Shown: positions 1 to 10,594, numbered from the stretch's first letter. The stretch: DNA of 64,000 nt from Misgurnus anguillicaudatus (GCF_027580225.2 NC_073354.2:33520501-33584500), one strand, 5' to 3'. Notes: generated by a model from the sequence alone, not told the origin. Numbers and translations are program-made.

Positions 1-1149
1 AAAGGACATTTTTGAGAAACCACTTGACATACAAAAGTGATATTTGAATGAAGTCTAATGAGCTACAAAAAATCGACAACCGAGCAACAAGTCTTTCCTT
101 TGGGGTTTAGCTCGCTCATGCACGCATGCGAACACACACACAATAAAGAGATTATAAAAAGGTAAGAATGGTTTTTCATCTGAATGGTTCTTGAAGAACC
201 AAAAATGGTTCTTATATGGCATCACTGTGAAGCACCTTTATTTTAAGAGTGCATGCACACACACATAGACACACATAATCTACCTGACTATTAGAAAATG
301 AATAGAGTCCAGGGAGCATTCAATATCTAAAAATTGCTGTTGAAATAACATGTTTGCACGCCAGCTACAATTAAATAGTTTTAAATGAATATGCCTTTGA
401 TGATATTTTTAGATGGTCCTTCCCTTCACAGAAGCTGCACTCAGTTCTTAGAGATTTTCCCCTTGCTTCAATTACCTATTGATGAGAAGGTTTCCCTCCT
501 CTGGCACAGCTCTGGAAAAACATTGTCTGGTTCACTTTTAAGATGTCTCCAAAATCTATAAGTGGGCAACAGAAGCTGCCTTTTAATACTAATCTGGTTG
601 AATTATTTGGGATTCTTGGATTCTTTGGAATGCTTATGAAGTTACTAAACAATCTTACTGTATTTTCTTTTTTTAAGATCTTAGGTTTAGTTTAGTTTTA
701 TGTTTTTTTGCTTTCTATCTCCCTGGCATTCTCACTAAATGATAATTGCTACCGTGGGATAATAGTCAATACTGTAGCTCAGTATTTTGATAATGAGCAA
801 CAAAATATGCCCCGGAGAAAGCGAGCGAGTCTGTCTTATGCCACACATGTAGACAATTACTCCACACCCATCTGCCATTAGGCAGAGTTACAGAGAATGT
901 TTTCTACTTAATTAAATCCAAATCTCTCAATAGTGGAGCCTGAATGAAATATAATGTGTCTGGGTCTGTTTCTGTTTCTTATTTTTTTTTAGTTATGTTG
1001 AAAATGTAGAGAACATTATAAAACAGTTTTAAAAAGCTGTCGAGAGTTAGACTATCAGAAATCATTTAAAGATGAACAATGCATGAAAATTTGTAGATTG
1101 ATTCAGAAAATTCAAATCATTAAAAATGTAAAAAATGAAGGTTATTAAT
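1..1149. other. Gene-free opening stretch with short CA tracts and a GAACC-type repeat fragment
   Basis: I see no open frame of note on either strand. Short CA-rich tracts lie near 134-142 and 252-272. Between them, about 175-250, is a fragment of the repeat family that recurs at 1150-1245 and 2940-3195; its signature is TGGTTCT plus GAACC half-sites followed by TTATATGGCATC. The rest (about 275-1149) is AT-rich with no recognised repeat. Confidence 0.6.
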
Positions 1150-1250
1150 AGGTTCTTCACAGTGATGCCATACAATAACCATTTTTGGTTCAGGCAAAGG
1201 TTCTTGTTATATTCTAAAGAACTTTTTTCTTTATAGAACCAGGTTCTCCT
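1150..1250 (-). mobile_element. GAACC-type non-autonomous DNA element, fragment
   Basis: This carries the same motifs as 2940-3195 in the opposite orientation: GGTTCTTCACAGTGATGCC, then ACCATTTTTGGTT, then several AAGAAC/GGTTCT half-sites. It stops abruptly at about 1250, where the next repeat begins with ACACTGTAAAAATACTGTAG, so it was probably cut by that neighbour. Confidence 0.5.
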
Positions 1251-2870
1251 ACACTGTAAAAATACTGTAGTTATGCAGGTGTTTGCCAGTAACTTACTGT
1301 AGATTTACATTTATGTTATTTATTGGCAACAGTTCGTTCAAAGTTAAATGAACATTAAACATTTACAGAATAAAACTATAACAGCTTCACGCAAAGCATT
1401 GTGGGACCCAGAAATCCTCATCAACCTTTTATCCTTCAGATTTTGGTTCCCAGAATGCTTCTCATGATGCCGTTATTTTAGTTTTACTCTGTAAAGATAA
1501 AGATTTGTTAATGTTTAATGTTCATTTAACTTTAAACAAACTGTTGCCAGTAAATAACAACAATTTAAATCTACAGTAAGTTACTGGAAAGCAGCCGCCA
1601 ATAATACTGTAATTTCTACAGAATTTTTTAACAGCGTATGGCATCTTAAAGCCTCTTTATTTTTAATACAGTAGTGTACATTGCCATGTGCTCCTAAAAA
1701 CAATTTGAACTTTCATATTCTGCTAATAATGTAAAAACTGTAAATACAGTAAATAACTAGAAATTACAGTGTTACTGGCAGCTAGCTGCCAGTAACTTAC
1801 TGTAGATTTAAATTTATGTTATTTACTGGCAACGGTTTGTTCAAAGTTAAATGAACATTAAATATTTACAGAATAAAACTATAAATTAACAGCTTCACGC
1901 AAAGCATTGTGGGACCCAGAAATCCTCATCAACCTTTTCCCTTCAGATTTTGTTTCCCAGAATGCTTTGCACGAGGCTGTTATTTTAGATTTATTCTGTA
2001 AAAATAAAGACTTGTTAATGTTTAATGTTCATTTAACTTTAAACAAACTGAAACTGTTGCCAGTAAATAACAACAATTTAAATCTACAGTAAGTTACTGG
2101 AATGCAGCCGCCAATAATACTGTAATTTCTACAGAAATTTTTAACATTGTATGGCATCTTGAAGCCTCTTTATTTTTAATAGTGTACGTTGCCATGTGCT
2201 CCTAAAAACAATTTGAACTCTACTATTTTGCTAATAATGTAATAACTGTAAATACAGTAAATAACTAGAAATTACAGTGCTGGCAGCTAGTTGCCAGTAA
2301 CTTACTGTAGATTTAAATTTATGTTATTTACTGGCAACATTTTGTTCAAAGTTAAATATACATTAAACATTAACAAGTCTTTATTTTTACAGAATAAAAC
2401 TAAAATAACAGCCTCGTGCAAAGCATTCTGGGAACCAAAATCTGAAGGAAAAAACAGAAAAAGGTTGAGGATTTCGGGTTCCCAGATTGCTTTATATGAG
2501 GCTGTTATTGTATATTTTTATTGTGTAAAGATAAAGACTTGTTAATATTTAATATTTATTTAACTTTTATTATTTTTGAACAAACACTTGCCAGCAAATA
2601 ACATACATTTTAATCTACAGTAAGTTACTGGCAACCAGCTGCCAGTAATACTGTAATTTCTACTAATTTTCTACGTTATTTACTGTATTTACCGTTATTA
2701 CATAATTAGCAGAATATGAGAGTTCAAATTGTTTTTAGAAGCACATGGCAACGTACACTATTTAAGATTCAGGCTTCAAGATGCCACTGTTAAAAATTTC
2801 TGTAGAAATTACAGTATTGTTGGCGGCTGTTTGCCAGTAACTTACTGTAGATTTAAATTGTTGTAACATT
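1251..2870. repeat. Array of ACTGTAAA-type palindromic elements (about 503-bp direct units plus an inverted unit)
   Basis: The motif GCCAGTAACTTACTGTAG recurs at about 1285, 1788 and 2293, giving direct spacings of 503 and 505 bp. A further copy lies near 2830 beside an inverted copy of the 2103-2290 segment (2645-2830). Each unit is itself an inverted repeat, because CTACAGTAAGTTACTGG closes it on the other side. Small open frames such as 1907-2092 and 2291-2545 are by-products of this AT-rich sequence. A solitary relative lies at 56718-56930. The array probably grew by tandem duplication or repeated insertion of one palindromic element. Confidence 0.7.
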
Positions 2871-2871
2871 T

Positions 2872-2930
2872 ACATTTATGCATTTGGCCGATGCTTTAAT
2901 TCAGAGTGACTTTACAAGGTACATTTTTCT
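2872..2930 (+). repeat. Fragment of the CCAAAGCGACTTACA interspersed repeat
   Basis: ATTTATGCATTTGGCCGATGC followed by a decayed AGAGTGACTTTACAAGG matches the start of a dispersed fish repeat seen in better condition at 7735 and 55860. Confidence 0.45.
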
Positions 2931-2937
2931 CAAAACA

Positions 2938-3200
2938 CTCCTAAAAATAAAGATGCTTCACAATGCCAAAGAAGAACTCTTTTTGGCTGAATGGTTCCAT
3001 AAAAAAACTTTAACATCTGAAGAACCTTTCTGTTTCACAACAGGATTTTTGTAGTGATCAAATGTTCTTTAGATTATAAAACGGTATGAAAACCTTTCTA
3101 AAAACCTTTGACTGAATGGTTCTTTGTGGAACCAAAAAAATGGTTCTTATATGGCATCCCTGTGAAGAACCTTTTAAGCACCTTAAAAGTTTTAAACGTG
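2938..3200 (+). mobile_element. GAACC-type non-autonomous DNA element
   Basis: The longest copy of the family in the window. It has alternating GGTTC and GAACC half-sites, the core TGGTTCTTATATGGCATCCC and a right end GAAGAACCTTTTAAGCACC. No reading frame is present. I infer a non-autonomous cut-and-paste element from its inverted half-sites and its recurrence at 175, 1150 and here. Confidence 0.55.
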
Positions 3201-3659
3201 TATGTGTGTTCAAACCTCTACCAGAATGCTAAAATAATAATATAAATAATAATTTTAAATATTATCTTACTATTTTAACTTTCAAGTTGTTTAAAGAGTT
3301 CATCTGGGATATCAATACCAAATAGCATGACATCATTTAAAATGTAAACATACCGAGTAGTTGCACTTGTTTAATATCTGGTAAAGCAAAAAGTTAATAA
3401 ACTTTTTCATGGAGAAAGGTAATATAATATGTGAAGATATGGCTCAAACAGAACAATTCTTGAATCATACCTAAAATAATACTACACTGTTCTAAAAAAT
3501 AAAACTAATGTTTTAATGCAAAATGTACAGCTGGTAAATACATTTTTACAAACCTCCTGTACACCTATCATAACCAAAAAATAAATGTGGGGGTCTAAGG
3601 TGGAACAACATCTGCACATATCTGTGTTAGCCACAATAAAAATATATTCTTCTCTAGCA
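3201..3659. other. AT-rich stretch, nothing recognised
   Basis: No open frame, no inverted repeat with clear ends and no match to other parts of the window were seen. Confidence 0.5.
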
Positions 3660-3960
3660 AGCGCTAACTAAGCTTCACCCGGTTCTCCTCTCATCCTAGT
3701 CTAGTCGCACCCCAGAGAGTCTGCCGAGGGTCAGAGGTTAACATGCTAATAGAGGCCGCTGATTGCTTCGAGTGGCTCTCTGGTTCTCCGCATGCATATG
3801 ACAGAGCTAAGCACGCGTGCTCGGGGAACAGGCCTCGCACAGCTGTGTTTGGAAAGCAGACATTCAGACCTGAAAACTGCTTTACAACATTTCTCTTGGA
3901 GGAATCGTCGAAACCCATAGATCAGCCTGAATGAATGGGCTCTCTCACTTTTCCTCTGTG
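3660..3960. other. GC-richer island of unknown nature, possibly conserved non-coding DNA
   Basis: Composition changes sharply from the AT-rich flanks. Both strands are open for 60-75 codons (3743-3934 plus, 3691-3918 minus) and neither frame has a recognisable domain. No terminal repeats are visible and there is no second copy in the window, so it is not obviously a transposon. It could be an exon, an enhancer or a unique remnant. Confidence 0.3.
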
Positions 3961-4707
3961 TGACATGGGAAAGTCATATTTCTTTATGCACAATATGGAT
4001 TTGTGCTTGCGGCTGCCTGTTACGTTTGTGCATTAAATAAATATTTTTTTCATATATCAATTTGAAGTTTAAAAAGCCGTTGAAAGACATTCCCTTGTCA
4101 AAATTAAAAAAAAAAAATTAGCTCTTTTTTAATTTGTTCTTGATCCAAGCTGACAATAAAAATAGATGCATAAAAATGTTAAAAAATACAACTCAACTAA
4201 AATCTCCTTTTAAATTTGTGAGGACAGTTATACCCCACAAACTGACTTTAAGCATGTACACACCCACTAACCTAATAGTCCATGTTAAACGTTTACTTAT
4301 TTGCTTTTATATTAAATTTCATAACTTGCCTTTCCAAGCATATCCAACAAAACTCATAATGCGTTTATTGGAAATCTCTCTCCAGGCGTTCCTAAAACAG
4401 TTTAGGTGGTTGACCTCTCAGTGAATGTTTGTAAACATCAACACATGACTGTTTCTCAAAATGCATATAAAAAACACAGGGCACTTACCCCAGAAGAAGC
4501 TCTGCTGACACGGGGTCACCGAACTGAAGAGGCTATTGGATGCCATGTCGGTCACTTGGCATACAAATTTTCGTTTCTCTGCGGTTTCGCCGACCCTTGA
4601 TGCCTCTTAGGTTAGGAAGATGCGGCATGCCAGAGGAAGATGCAAAAAAGGAAAAAACATCCGCTAGAAATGCGCTTTTGTATCAACTATTTTCATGACC
4701 ACAAGTA
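3961..4707. other. Gene-free stretch
   Basis: AT-rich sequence to about 4480, more balanced after that. The open frames 4134-4424 and 4406-4600 show no motif, splice context or family resemblance that I can support. Confidence 0.45.
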
Positions 4708-4971
4708 ATGACCAGGTCTGGTTTACAAAAACGCCACCTTATTGAACTGGACGGAGCCAAGCTCGCTGCTGAGTATAGTGCGGTTGAAGCGTACTTACTG
4801 GTTGGTGCCGTCCTTAAACCTGAAGTTGACCGGCGACAATTAACCATTTACACCCCATGCAAAAATCCTGAGCCGAACTTCTGCGGTTCTGTGGTTGCTC
4901 GTGAGGTGAGCGAAGGCTTCACACAAACCCAAAAGAGGCAAGAGGCTTTAAAAATCTCTTTTCTCATTCCC

Positions 4972-5187
4972 TCAGAATACTGTCACTGGAGAAGCGGGGT
5001 CACATGCTTGTGACATCACGGGAGCAACAGAGATGTGTGGGCCAACTTGCTGCTGTGGCTTTTGGCTCCTTTTTTCATCCTCCGCCGCCTTCCTCTGTTT
5101 TCCTTCTGCTGGGGACGCGTGGTTCGGCTCTTCCTGGCATTCAGGAGGGGCCACGGGGAGGGAAGGGGTGGGTGTGATGCTACTCAC
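4972..5187 (-). CDS. Possible terminal coding segment, unknown product (low support)
   Basis: Read leftward, this frame is open from just after an in-frame stop near 5204 to a TGA at about 4972. It gives about 71 residues rich in Pro, Glu, Lys and Gln (for example EGKQRKAAEDEKRSQKPQQQ), and the last residues, SPVTVF, resemble a PDZ-ligand-type C-terminus. A pyrimidine-rich tract ending in CCTGAATGCCAG lies inside it and could be a splice acceptor. It directly abuts the candidate exon 5188-5423 but is in a different frame, so the two cannot simply be read through. It may be the last exon of a minus-strand gene, an intron read by chance, or decayed coding DNA. I do not recognise the protein. 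Confidence 0.25.
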   Translation of the reverse strand: MSSITPTPSLPVAPPECQEEPNHASPAEGKQRKAAEDEKRSQKPQQQVGPHISVAPVMSQACDPASPVTVF

Positions 5188-5423
5188 ACCGCTCGTGAGT
5201 CATGAGGGGGGGTGTGAATGCTAAGCAGCCTCCGTCTTCCTCAAAGTAGGGGTGGACTTCGTCTACATCTCCATCTTTACTGTACGTCTCCCTCTCGCTT
5301 GTCCTCAGAGCTTGCCGGGTTGGCGTGCTGGAGCCCGTCTTGGCTGTCATGTCAAAGACTGACCCTGAGGTGATGTGAGGATAGCTGGTTATGATGTGGA
5401 GGTGTGCGTCTGTTTTCTTCATA
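5188..5423 (-). CDS. Candidate internal exon of an unidentified minus-strand gene
   Basis: On the minus strand a good acceptor (TTGTCTCTTTACAG) ends at 5424 and a strong donor (GTGAGT) begins at 5187, leaving a 236-bp segment open in one frame. It encodes about 78 residues, hydrophilic and acidic toward the end, including ITSGSVFDMTAKTGSSTPTR and DGDVDEVHPYFEEDGG. The segment is GC-richer than its surroundings, has no second copy in the window and no terminal repeats, which argues against a transposon. Ser/Thr-rich stretches followed by an acidic patch would suit the cytoplasmic tail of a receptor or adhesion protein, but I recognise no family. An open frame of this length can arise by chance, so the call rests mainly on the splice sites. 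Confidence 0.35.
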
Positions 5424-5648
5424 CTGTAAAGAGACAACATATTCATGAGTCTGTCAGCAAACCTTTTACTGAATAAACTTGCGAGTGCGGGTAACTCATT
5501 GCCTCAAAGCAAATAACTAAACTGTTTAATATGGGTTATTAAGCTCTTCATGAAAGGTGAACTGTAAAATTTCAATAGAGTTAACTGAAAGTGCAAATAA
5601 ACTGAATTCAGAATGGCATTTTAATCACTTTCATGTTCAGTATGTGTG

Positions 5649-6080
5649 ACCCTGTCCAGGCTAAAATCTCAAAGTTTGATTTCAATCATCGATTTTCCAT
5701 TGATTTCAATCCTTGACATGACCTTACTCAGTCAATATTAACCTCCTAAGACCCGAGCTTCGGTTTGTCTTCTTTCAGATATCTTCCAGCTATTTTGGGG
5801 TTAGAAAGAACCAATACATATAATCACCAAATATTTTTCTTTGAACATGAAGCAGTGTAATTGTCCATGTTTGTGTACAACGGGTTCCAGTTACACAGAA
5901 TTAAGCATTATGGTGCAAACAACAAAAATGTGATGTCCACGTATTAAGAGGTTAAAGAAAATAAGATTTTTTTCCTTAAAATTATGTACAGTATAGGATG
6001 AATTCATGTAAATCACAAAGAAATACTTTAGCTGGGTTTTCACATTCAATTAAACTTGAATTTAGCAATAAAAATTTGGC
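5649..6080 (+). repeat. TGTGACCCTG-type interspersed repeat, interrupted
   Basis: The left part (5649-5737, TGTGACCCTGTCCAGGCTAA, then TTGACATGACC and ACTCAGTCAATATTAA) matches in inverted form 19770-19925, and more loosely 16926-17225 and 17990-18075. Its continuation after the nested TTAA element carries GTACAGTATAGGATGAATT, comparable with TTATGTAGGATGATTTTA at about 17080. The right limit is uncertain. Confidence 0.5.
5742..5951. mobile_element. TTAA-flanked non-autonomous element (CCTCCTAAG type), nested
   Basis: TTAA at 5738-5741 and at 5952-5955 bracket a 210-bp segment. Its ends are CCTCCTAAGACCCGAG on the left and ACGTATTAAGAGG on the right, which is imperfectly inverted. It interrupts the TGTGACCCTG-type repeat. 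TTAA duplication is the hallmark of piggyBac and Kolobok transposition; no coding sequence remains to decide between them. Confidence 0.5.
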
Positions 6081-6361
6081 TAGGGGATTTTTTTAGCTCC
6101 TAGCATGCATTGCATGTTATCGGATGAGTTTATGTTGGGTTTTTTTTACATAAAACATATTCATGGGGGTAACATTTACTGACAAAATATCAATCGTATG
6201 CAAGTTTGGCCAACTAACCTATACGACATGTGAGAAATTGTAGGCTAATGTATACTCTTTAGTTTACTCTTTCAGATTACAGTTGTATTGTCAAAGCACA
6301 CAATCACACAATTGCAATACTTCTTCAAAATAAGTGGTGAGAACTAAACTTGAAGTTTTAA

Positions 6362-6958
6362 AGGGGACATTTCACAAGACTTTTTAACAACACTGAAAAA
6401 AATATTCATTCAATTTACTCAATTTTTTAAGGTATCCTAAGTGGGGCAAAGAATTTATTTAAGCTACATTTAAACAATTTTTTTTTGTTTATTTGTAGCT
6501 TAAATAAATAGATTGCGATCACTTACCTTAAAAAAATGTAGTAAATTAAATGAATCATTTTTTTCAGTGAATGTAAAATAAATCTTTGGTGTCCCCAGAG
6601 TACGTATGTAAAGTTTTGGCTTAAAATACCATATGGATAATTAATTATAAAATGTTACAAATGCCACTTTGTAGGTGTTAGCAACATTTTGTTTGTGCGT
6701 CTTTTTAAATGCAAATTAGTTGATCTATGAACTTATGTGGTTGGATAGTGCAGATTAAAAGGCGGTATTATCCCCTTCTGACATCAAAAGGGGAGACAAA
6801 TTTCAATGATCTATTTTTTCACATGCTTGCAGAGAATGGTTTACCAAAACTAAGTTACTGGGTTGATTTTTTCACATTTTCTAGGTTGATAGAAGCACTG
6901 CGGACCCAATTATAGCACTTAAACATGAAAAAAGTCAGATTTTCATGACATGTCCCCT
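6362..6958 (+). mobile_element. TTAA-flanked element (AGGGGACAT type), copy 1, carrying a nested palindromic element
   Basis: It is flanked by TTAA at 6358-6361 and 6959-6962. The left end is AGGGGACATTTCACAAGAC and the right end CATGACATGTCCCCT. Internal landmarks GGCGGTATTATCCCCTTCTG and TTCACATGCTTGCAGAGAA are shared with the copies at 8429-8852 and 34823-35202. Compared with those, this copy has an extra segment of about 180 bp after the left end, which is a separate nested element. It encodes no protein. Confidence 0.8.
6390..6574. mobile_element. Nested palindromic element with CACTGAAAAAAAT ends
   Basis: This segment is absent from the sister copies at 8429 and 34823. Its ends are mutual inverted repeats: ACACTGAAAAAAATATTCAT on the left and TGAATCATTTTTTTCAGTG on the right, followed inward by ACTCAATTTTTTAAGGTA and TACCTTAAAAAAATGTAGT. 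The comparison with intact siblings supports the insertion. I could not define the target duplication exactly. Confidence 0.65.
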
Positions 6959-6999
6959 TTAAGAGAATATAAACACTTTGGGGCGGTTTCCCAGACAGG

Positions 7000-7196
7000 G
7001 ATTAGACTAAAAAAAATGTAAGAGCTGTCCAAACTGAAAACAACTTGCACTGACATATATTAAAATAGACAATTGCCCTTTGTTTTGCACACAAGTAATG
7101 TTTTTAGTAAGGCATGTTTGTTAAAACTAGTTATAATTCTTAATTAAACTAAGCCTAGTCCTGGCTTAAGCTAATCCCTGTCCGGGAAACCGCACC
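7000..7196 (+). mobile_element. Non-autonomous element with GGGGCGGTTTCCCAGACAGG ends
   Basis: The left end GGGCGGTTTCCCAGACAGGG and the right end CCCTGTCCGGGAAACCGCAC are inverted repeats of about 18 bp. The inner sequence GCACTGACATATATTAAAAT recurs in the relative at 9122-9597. It has no open frame. A superfamily cannot be assigned. Confidence 0.7.
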
Positions 7197-7199
7197 ATA

Positions 7200-7734
7200 G
7201 AGTAAGTACACAGCACACAAAGCATTCAAAGAGTTTCTATTCCAGTATGCATGTGTGATTGAGTCGGTCTCTCTGTTCTGTAATTGGTTGGAACCGAAGT
7301 GACTGATTCCTGTAAGTGGCAATATATTATGCCATACCTGTCAGCTGGGTGTGAGAATAAAAGATGCCTCCCAAACATGTGACAAACTGCTATCACGTTC
7401 GCTGACTCACAGGTTTTATACGACGTGCAGCCTTTTGCCTGGAAGCGGCTCAGGGCTGCTTTGTGATCACACTTTTAGCTATTTGTTTAAACAGATAATG
7501 TAGGAACGTATTGAAAGTCTGGAATGTATGGAATGCCTCAGGTATTTTCTCTTTTTTGCCTCTTAGACCAAAGACATCAGTGTACGGGGGTGACTAATTT
7601 TCCTACTAACTTTGAGTTCCTGCGCAGTAAAACTTATTTTGCTGCCTTAAATGTTAAATGTAACCAAATGACTTTACAAGTCATTTCAACTTCTTATTTT
7701 ACATTTTGAACCTTAAACTTTTAAAATGAAATTA
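7200..7734. other. Gene-free stretch
   Basis: Mixed-composition sequence with no recognised repeat or convincing exon. The frame 7524-7709 has no supporting context. Confidence 0.45.
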
Positions 7735-8345
7735 CATTTACTCTTTTTGCAGATGCTGTTATCCAAAGCGACTTACAGTGTATTCTAAGGTATACATCTT
7801 ATATCAGTATGTGTGTTCCCTGGGTTTGAACCATAGACTGTAAAAAAAGATGGACAACGCAACGTCGCTTCCTTCCATTGTAATGAATTGAAGCTAAAAT
7901 GATGCTACCATGAGTGCTGCCATGTTACGTAAAAACATTAGTTTGGAGCCAGGGCATGTGCAGAAGGAATCGTCCGTGGAGACAGAGGCAAAGCCGCGGT
8001 ATCAAACTTCCGCCCAAACACTCGCGCGCCCAATTCAACCACGCCATGCCCCGTTTCTATAGCTTTAAATTACTAGCTAAAATGAAACTTATCACAAAAA
8101 TGAACAATCGAACACATATCAGCGTGATGATAACTACCTTAAAGAACCAAAACTGTCTTTCGGAAAATTTTATTGGAAGTGTAATTATTTTTTTTTTTAT
8201 TTAAAGCCGAGTCCCGTTCATTGCATGGACAGGGCGAGGTTTTTGACTTGTACTGCAGCCAGCCACCAGGGGGCGATCAAAGAGCCAGCGGCTTCACTTT
8301 TCAAGATGTACACCCGGTTCGAACCCATGACCTTTTGTACATAAA
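7735..8345 (+). repeat. CCAAAGCGACTTACA interspersed repeat, split by an insertion
   Basis: The left part (7735-7831) carries CAGATGCTGTTATCCAAAG, GCGACTTACAGTG and TATCAGTATGTGTGTTCCC. The right part (8314-8345) resumes with GGTTCGAACCCATGACC, a sequence resembling a tRNA T-loop/B-box. Between them lies a separate element of about 480 bp. Similar sequence with no insertion is at 55855-55985. Confidence 0.6.
7832..8313 (+). mobile_element. CATAGACTG-type non-autonomous element inserted in the preceding repeat
   Basis: It begins CATAGACTGTAAAAAAAGAT and ends with CCACCAGGGGGCGATC followed by GCTTCACTTTTCAAGATG. The flanks GTTTGAAC (left) and GTTCGAAC (right) look like an 8-bp target duplication with one difference, which would suit a hAT-type insertion. 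The inner sequence carries scattered short frames only (for example 7914-8204). A family relative with the same opening motif starts near 14780. Confidence 0.6.
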
Positions 8346-8428
8346 TACAAGTTAAGCAACTTGTAAATTGAAATAAATTATAGCTTATTAACTTGTCACT
8401 AGTCAAAATTTAACATGATTAAACTTAA

Positions 8429-8852
8429 AGGGGACATATCATGAAAATCTGACTTTTTTACGTTTAAATGCTAAAATTGGGTCCCCAGTGCTTCTATCAC
8501 CCAGAAAATGTAAAAAACATCAACCCAGTTAACTTAGTTTTGGTTAACGCTTCTCTGCAAGGATGTGAAAAAATAGGTAATTGAAATTTGGCTCCCCTTG
8601 TGATGTCAGAAAGGGATAATACCGCCCCTTATCCAACCACGGCACTGCCATTTAGTGCAGAGATCAGCTCATTTGCATTTTAAAGGACACACCCAAAAAC
8701 GACACATTTTTGCTCACACCTACTGTACAAAGTGACAATTTTAACTTGCTATAATAAATTATCTACACGGTATTTTGAGCTTAAACTTCACATATGTGCA
8801 TATTAGGGACACCAGATTTATATCTTTAAAAAAGTCTTGTGAAATGTCCCCT
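8429..8852 (-). mobile_element. TTAA-flanked element (AGGGGACAT type), copy 2, inverted
   Basis: It lies between TTAA at 8425-8428 and 8853-8856, opposite in orientation to the copies at 6362 and 34823. Ends AGGGGACATATCATGAAAAT and GTCTTGTGAAATGTCCCCT match those copies. It lacks the nested palindrome of copy 1 and so gives the empty site. Confidence 0.8.
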
Positions 8853-9121
8853 TTAAGTATTTAAGGCAGCAAAACATATTTTGGCAAAATAGTTGATGCA
8901 ATAATTTTTCCTGTCTTTGGGCTAGCTAGGTAGTTTTAAAAGTCTGTGTAACTTTGTTTCACACCAAAATTTACAAATACACCAGACAAATTTCAACATA
9001 AGCTTACAATATGCATTCATTTAAACTCATTATACATGAATGCATAAATAAAACCATTAAATTAAGGTCTTTATACCCTTTTCGGAATTACAGAATAACT
9101 TAGTATGACTTAAACATTTAA

Positions 9122-9597
9122 GGGGCGGTTTTCCAGACAGCGCGTAAGTCTAGTACAAGACTAAAATCTTTATTTCAGCTGTCCTAACTGAAAACTGCTT
9201 GCACTGACATATGTAAGGAATAATTGACGACGGGCCATTGAATTATAAGAAAATAATGCACACCCAAGGAGTGCCGGTACACCGCGGGTGTGCATTATTT
9301 TTTAAATAATTCAAAGGACCGAAGTCAATTATTCCTCTTATACCACAGTTACCACAAACATTGCTCTGGTGCCTATTTTGAATGAATGAATGCATACCCG
9401 CGGAAAATTTCTCAGCCAATCAGAATACAGCATTCAACAGACCTGTGGTATAACTTAAAATATATCAATGGCATTATTTTGTCTCAAGATGCACACCATG
9501 TTTTTTGTAAGGTTTGTTTCTAAAAACTACCTAAATGCCCTGAAAAAACTAATGCCTAGTCCGGGTTTAATCTAAACCCTGTCCAGGAAACTGCCCC
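9122..9597 (+). mobile_element. GGGGCGGTTT-type element interrupted by a hairpin element
   Basis: The left end is GGGGCGGTTTTCCAGACAGC and the right end CCCTGTCCAGGAAACTGCCCC. Inner segments GCACTGACATATGTAA and, after the insertion, CTTAAAATATATCAATGGCA correspond to continuous sequence in the relative at 7000-7196. The interruption is the separate element at about 9214-9455. Confidence 0.65.
9214..9455. mobile_element. Composite hairpin element with GGAATAATTGAC arms
   Basis: Positions 9217-9338 fold into a long hairpin: GGAATAATTGACGACGGGCC pairs with a segment ending GTCAATTATTCC, and an inner pair AATAATGCACACCC/GGGTGTGCATTATT is exact. Next to it TTATACCACAG (9339) and CTGTGGTATAA (about 9445-9455) form a second inverted pair. 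The whole interrupts the GGGGCGGTTT-type element. Confidence 0.65.
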
Positions 9598-9599
9598 AT

Positions 9600-10594
9600 A
9601 TTATTTAATTTTCAAGCTCTAGCTACTTTTTAAAAGCTGTTGGGAAATGATTGTGGAAAGAGTAAAAAAAGGGAATTAAGAAGGGCTGCTGGCTAAATTC
9701 AAACCGTATCCCCCACATTAACATCTCAGCTACACGCTCAGGAACACATGCACTACTGCACCAGCTATGTTATTCTTTTTAACATCTATGATAAAAAATA
9801 CTTAAACTTGACCAGAGATGACGGTCTGTGGTTTTGTGGTGACCACCCCCATAATTTTCACCCGATGTCAATGATCCATTAATAAAGCAATATGAATATA
9901 ACTATTTCTATCAAGATGTCCTATATTTTATTTTAAAACATTGTTTATTTATTCCTAATTTTATTTACATTGCAGGTGAAATACAATAAAAGGTTTGCTT
10001 CATTTTGTGGTAAATGTGTATGAATATGACTTTATTTTTAGTTTTATTTTTAAAACAGTTAATTTTAGATGTAATATTTAAAGTATGTGCACAACACATA
10101 ATGATGGACCAATTTGGCTGGCAGAATGTTTTCAAAATGTTAAAAATATAGTTGAAATAACAGAGATCATGCATATATATATATATACATGTTCAGATTT
10201 GGTTTGATATCCTGCCCATCGCATTACGAAACGAACAGGCAGGTACAGTGATTTAGTTTAACAGGCTACATCTGTAAAATGCCAGGCTAGTTTACACTGT
10301 GGCCGCCTCCGAATTAACATGCTTTTATAGGAAACAAACACCACTTGCAAACGGTTCCTGCTGGCAGGAACTACAAATACAAATATTCAGCATCCCTGAA
10401 GGTGGAGATCTACTATATTAAGAAATAGTTTTAAAAACTCCACCGTATTTAAAAGGAAATGGAGTCTGAAATACTATTCATCTTTTAGGTCCATGGCATA
10501 CTCAAGGAAAGAGAAATGTAATATTCAAAGTAATATTTCCAAAAGGATGTTTATATTTGATGTGAATTGTTCAGTATGGTTTGTAAGGTATAAT
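9600..10594. other. Gene-free stretch with a short TA run
   Basis: AT-rich sequence with a (TA) run at about 10172-10188. The frame 9965-10174 on the minus strand is AT-rich and shows no domain. Confidence 0.45.

Noticed and set aside
4708..5013. 101-codon plus-strand frame as a gene
   Set aside because: No recognised domain; it is opposite the exon-like minus strand, and the minus strand has the better splice sites. The ATGGTTAATTG start with a GTAAGT donor on the minus strand near 4800-4850 was also considered but is preceded directly by a stop.
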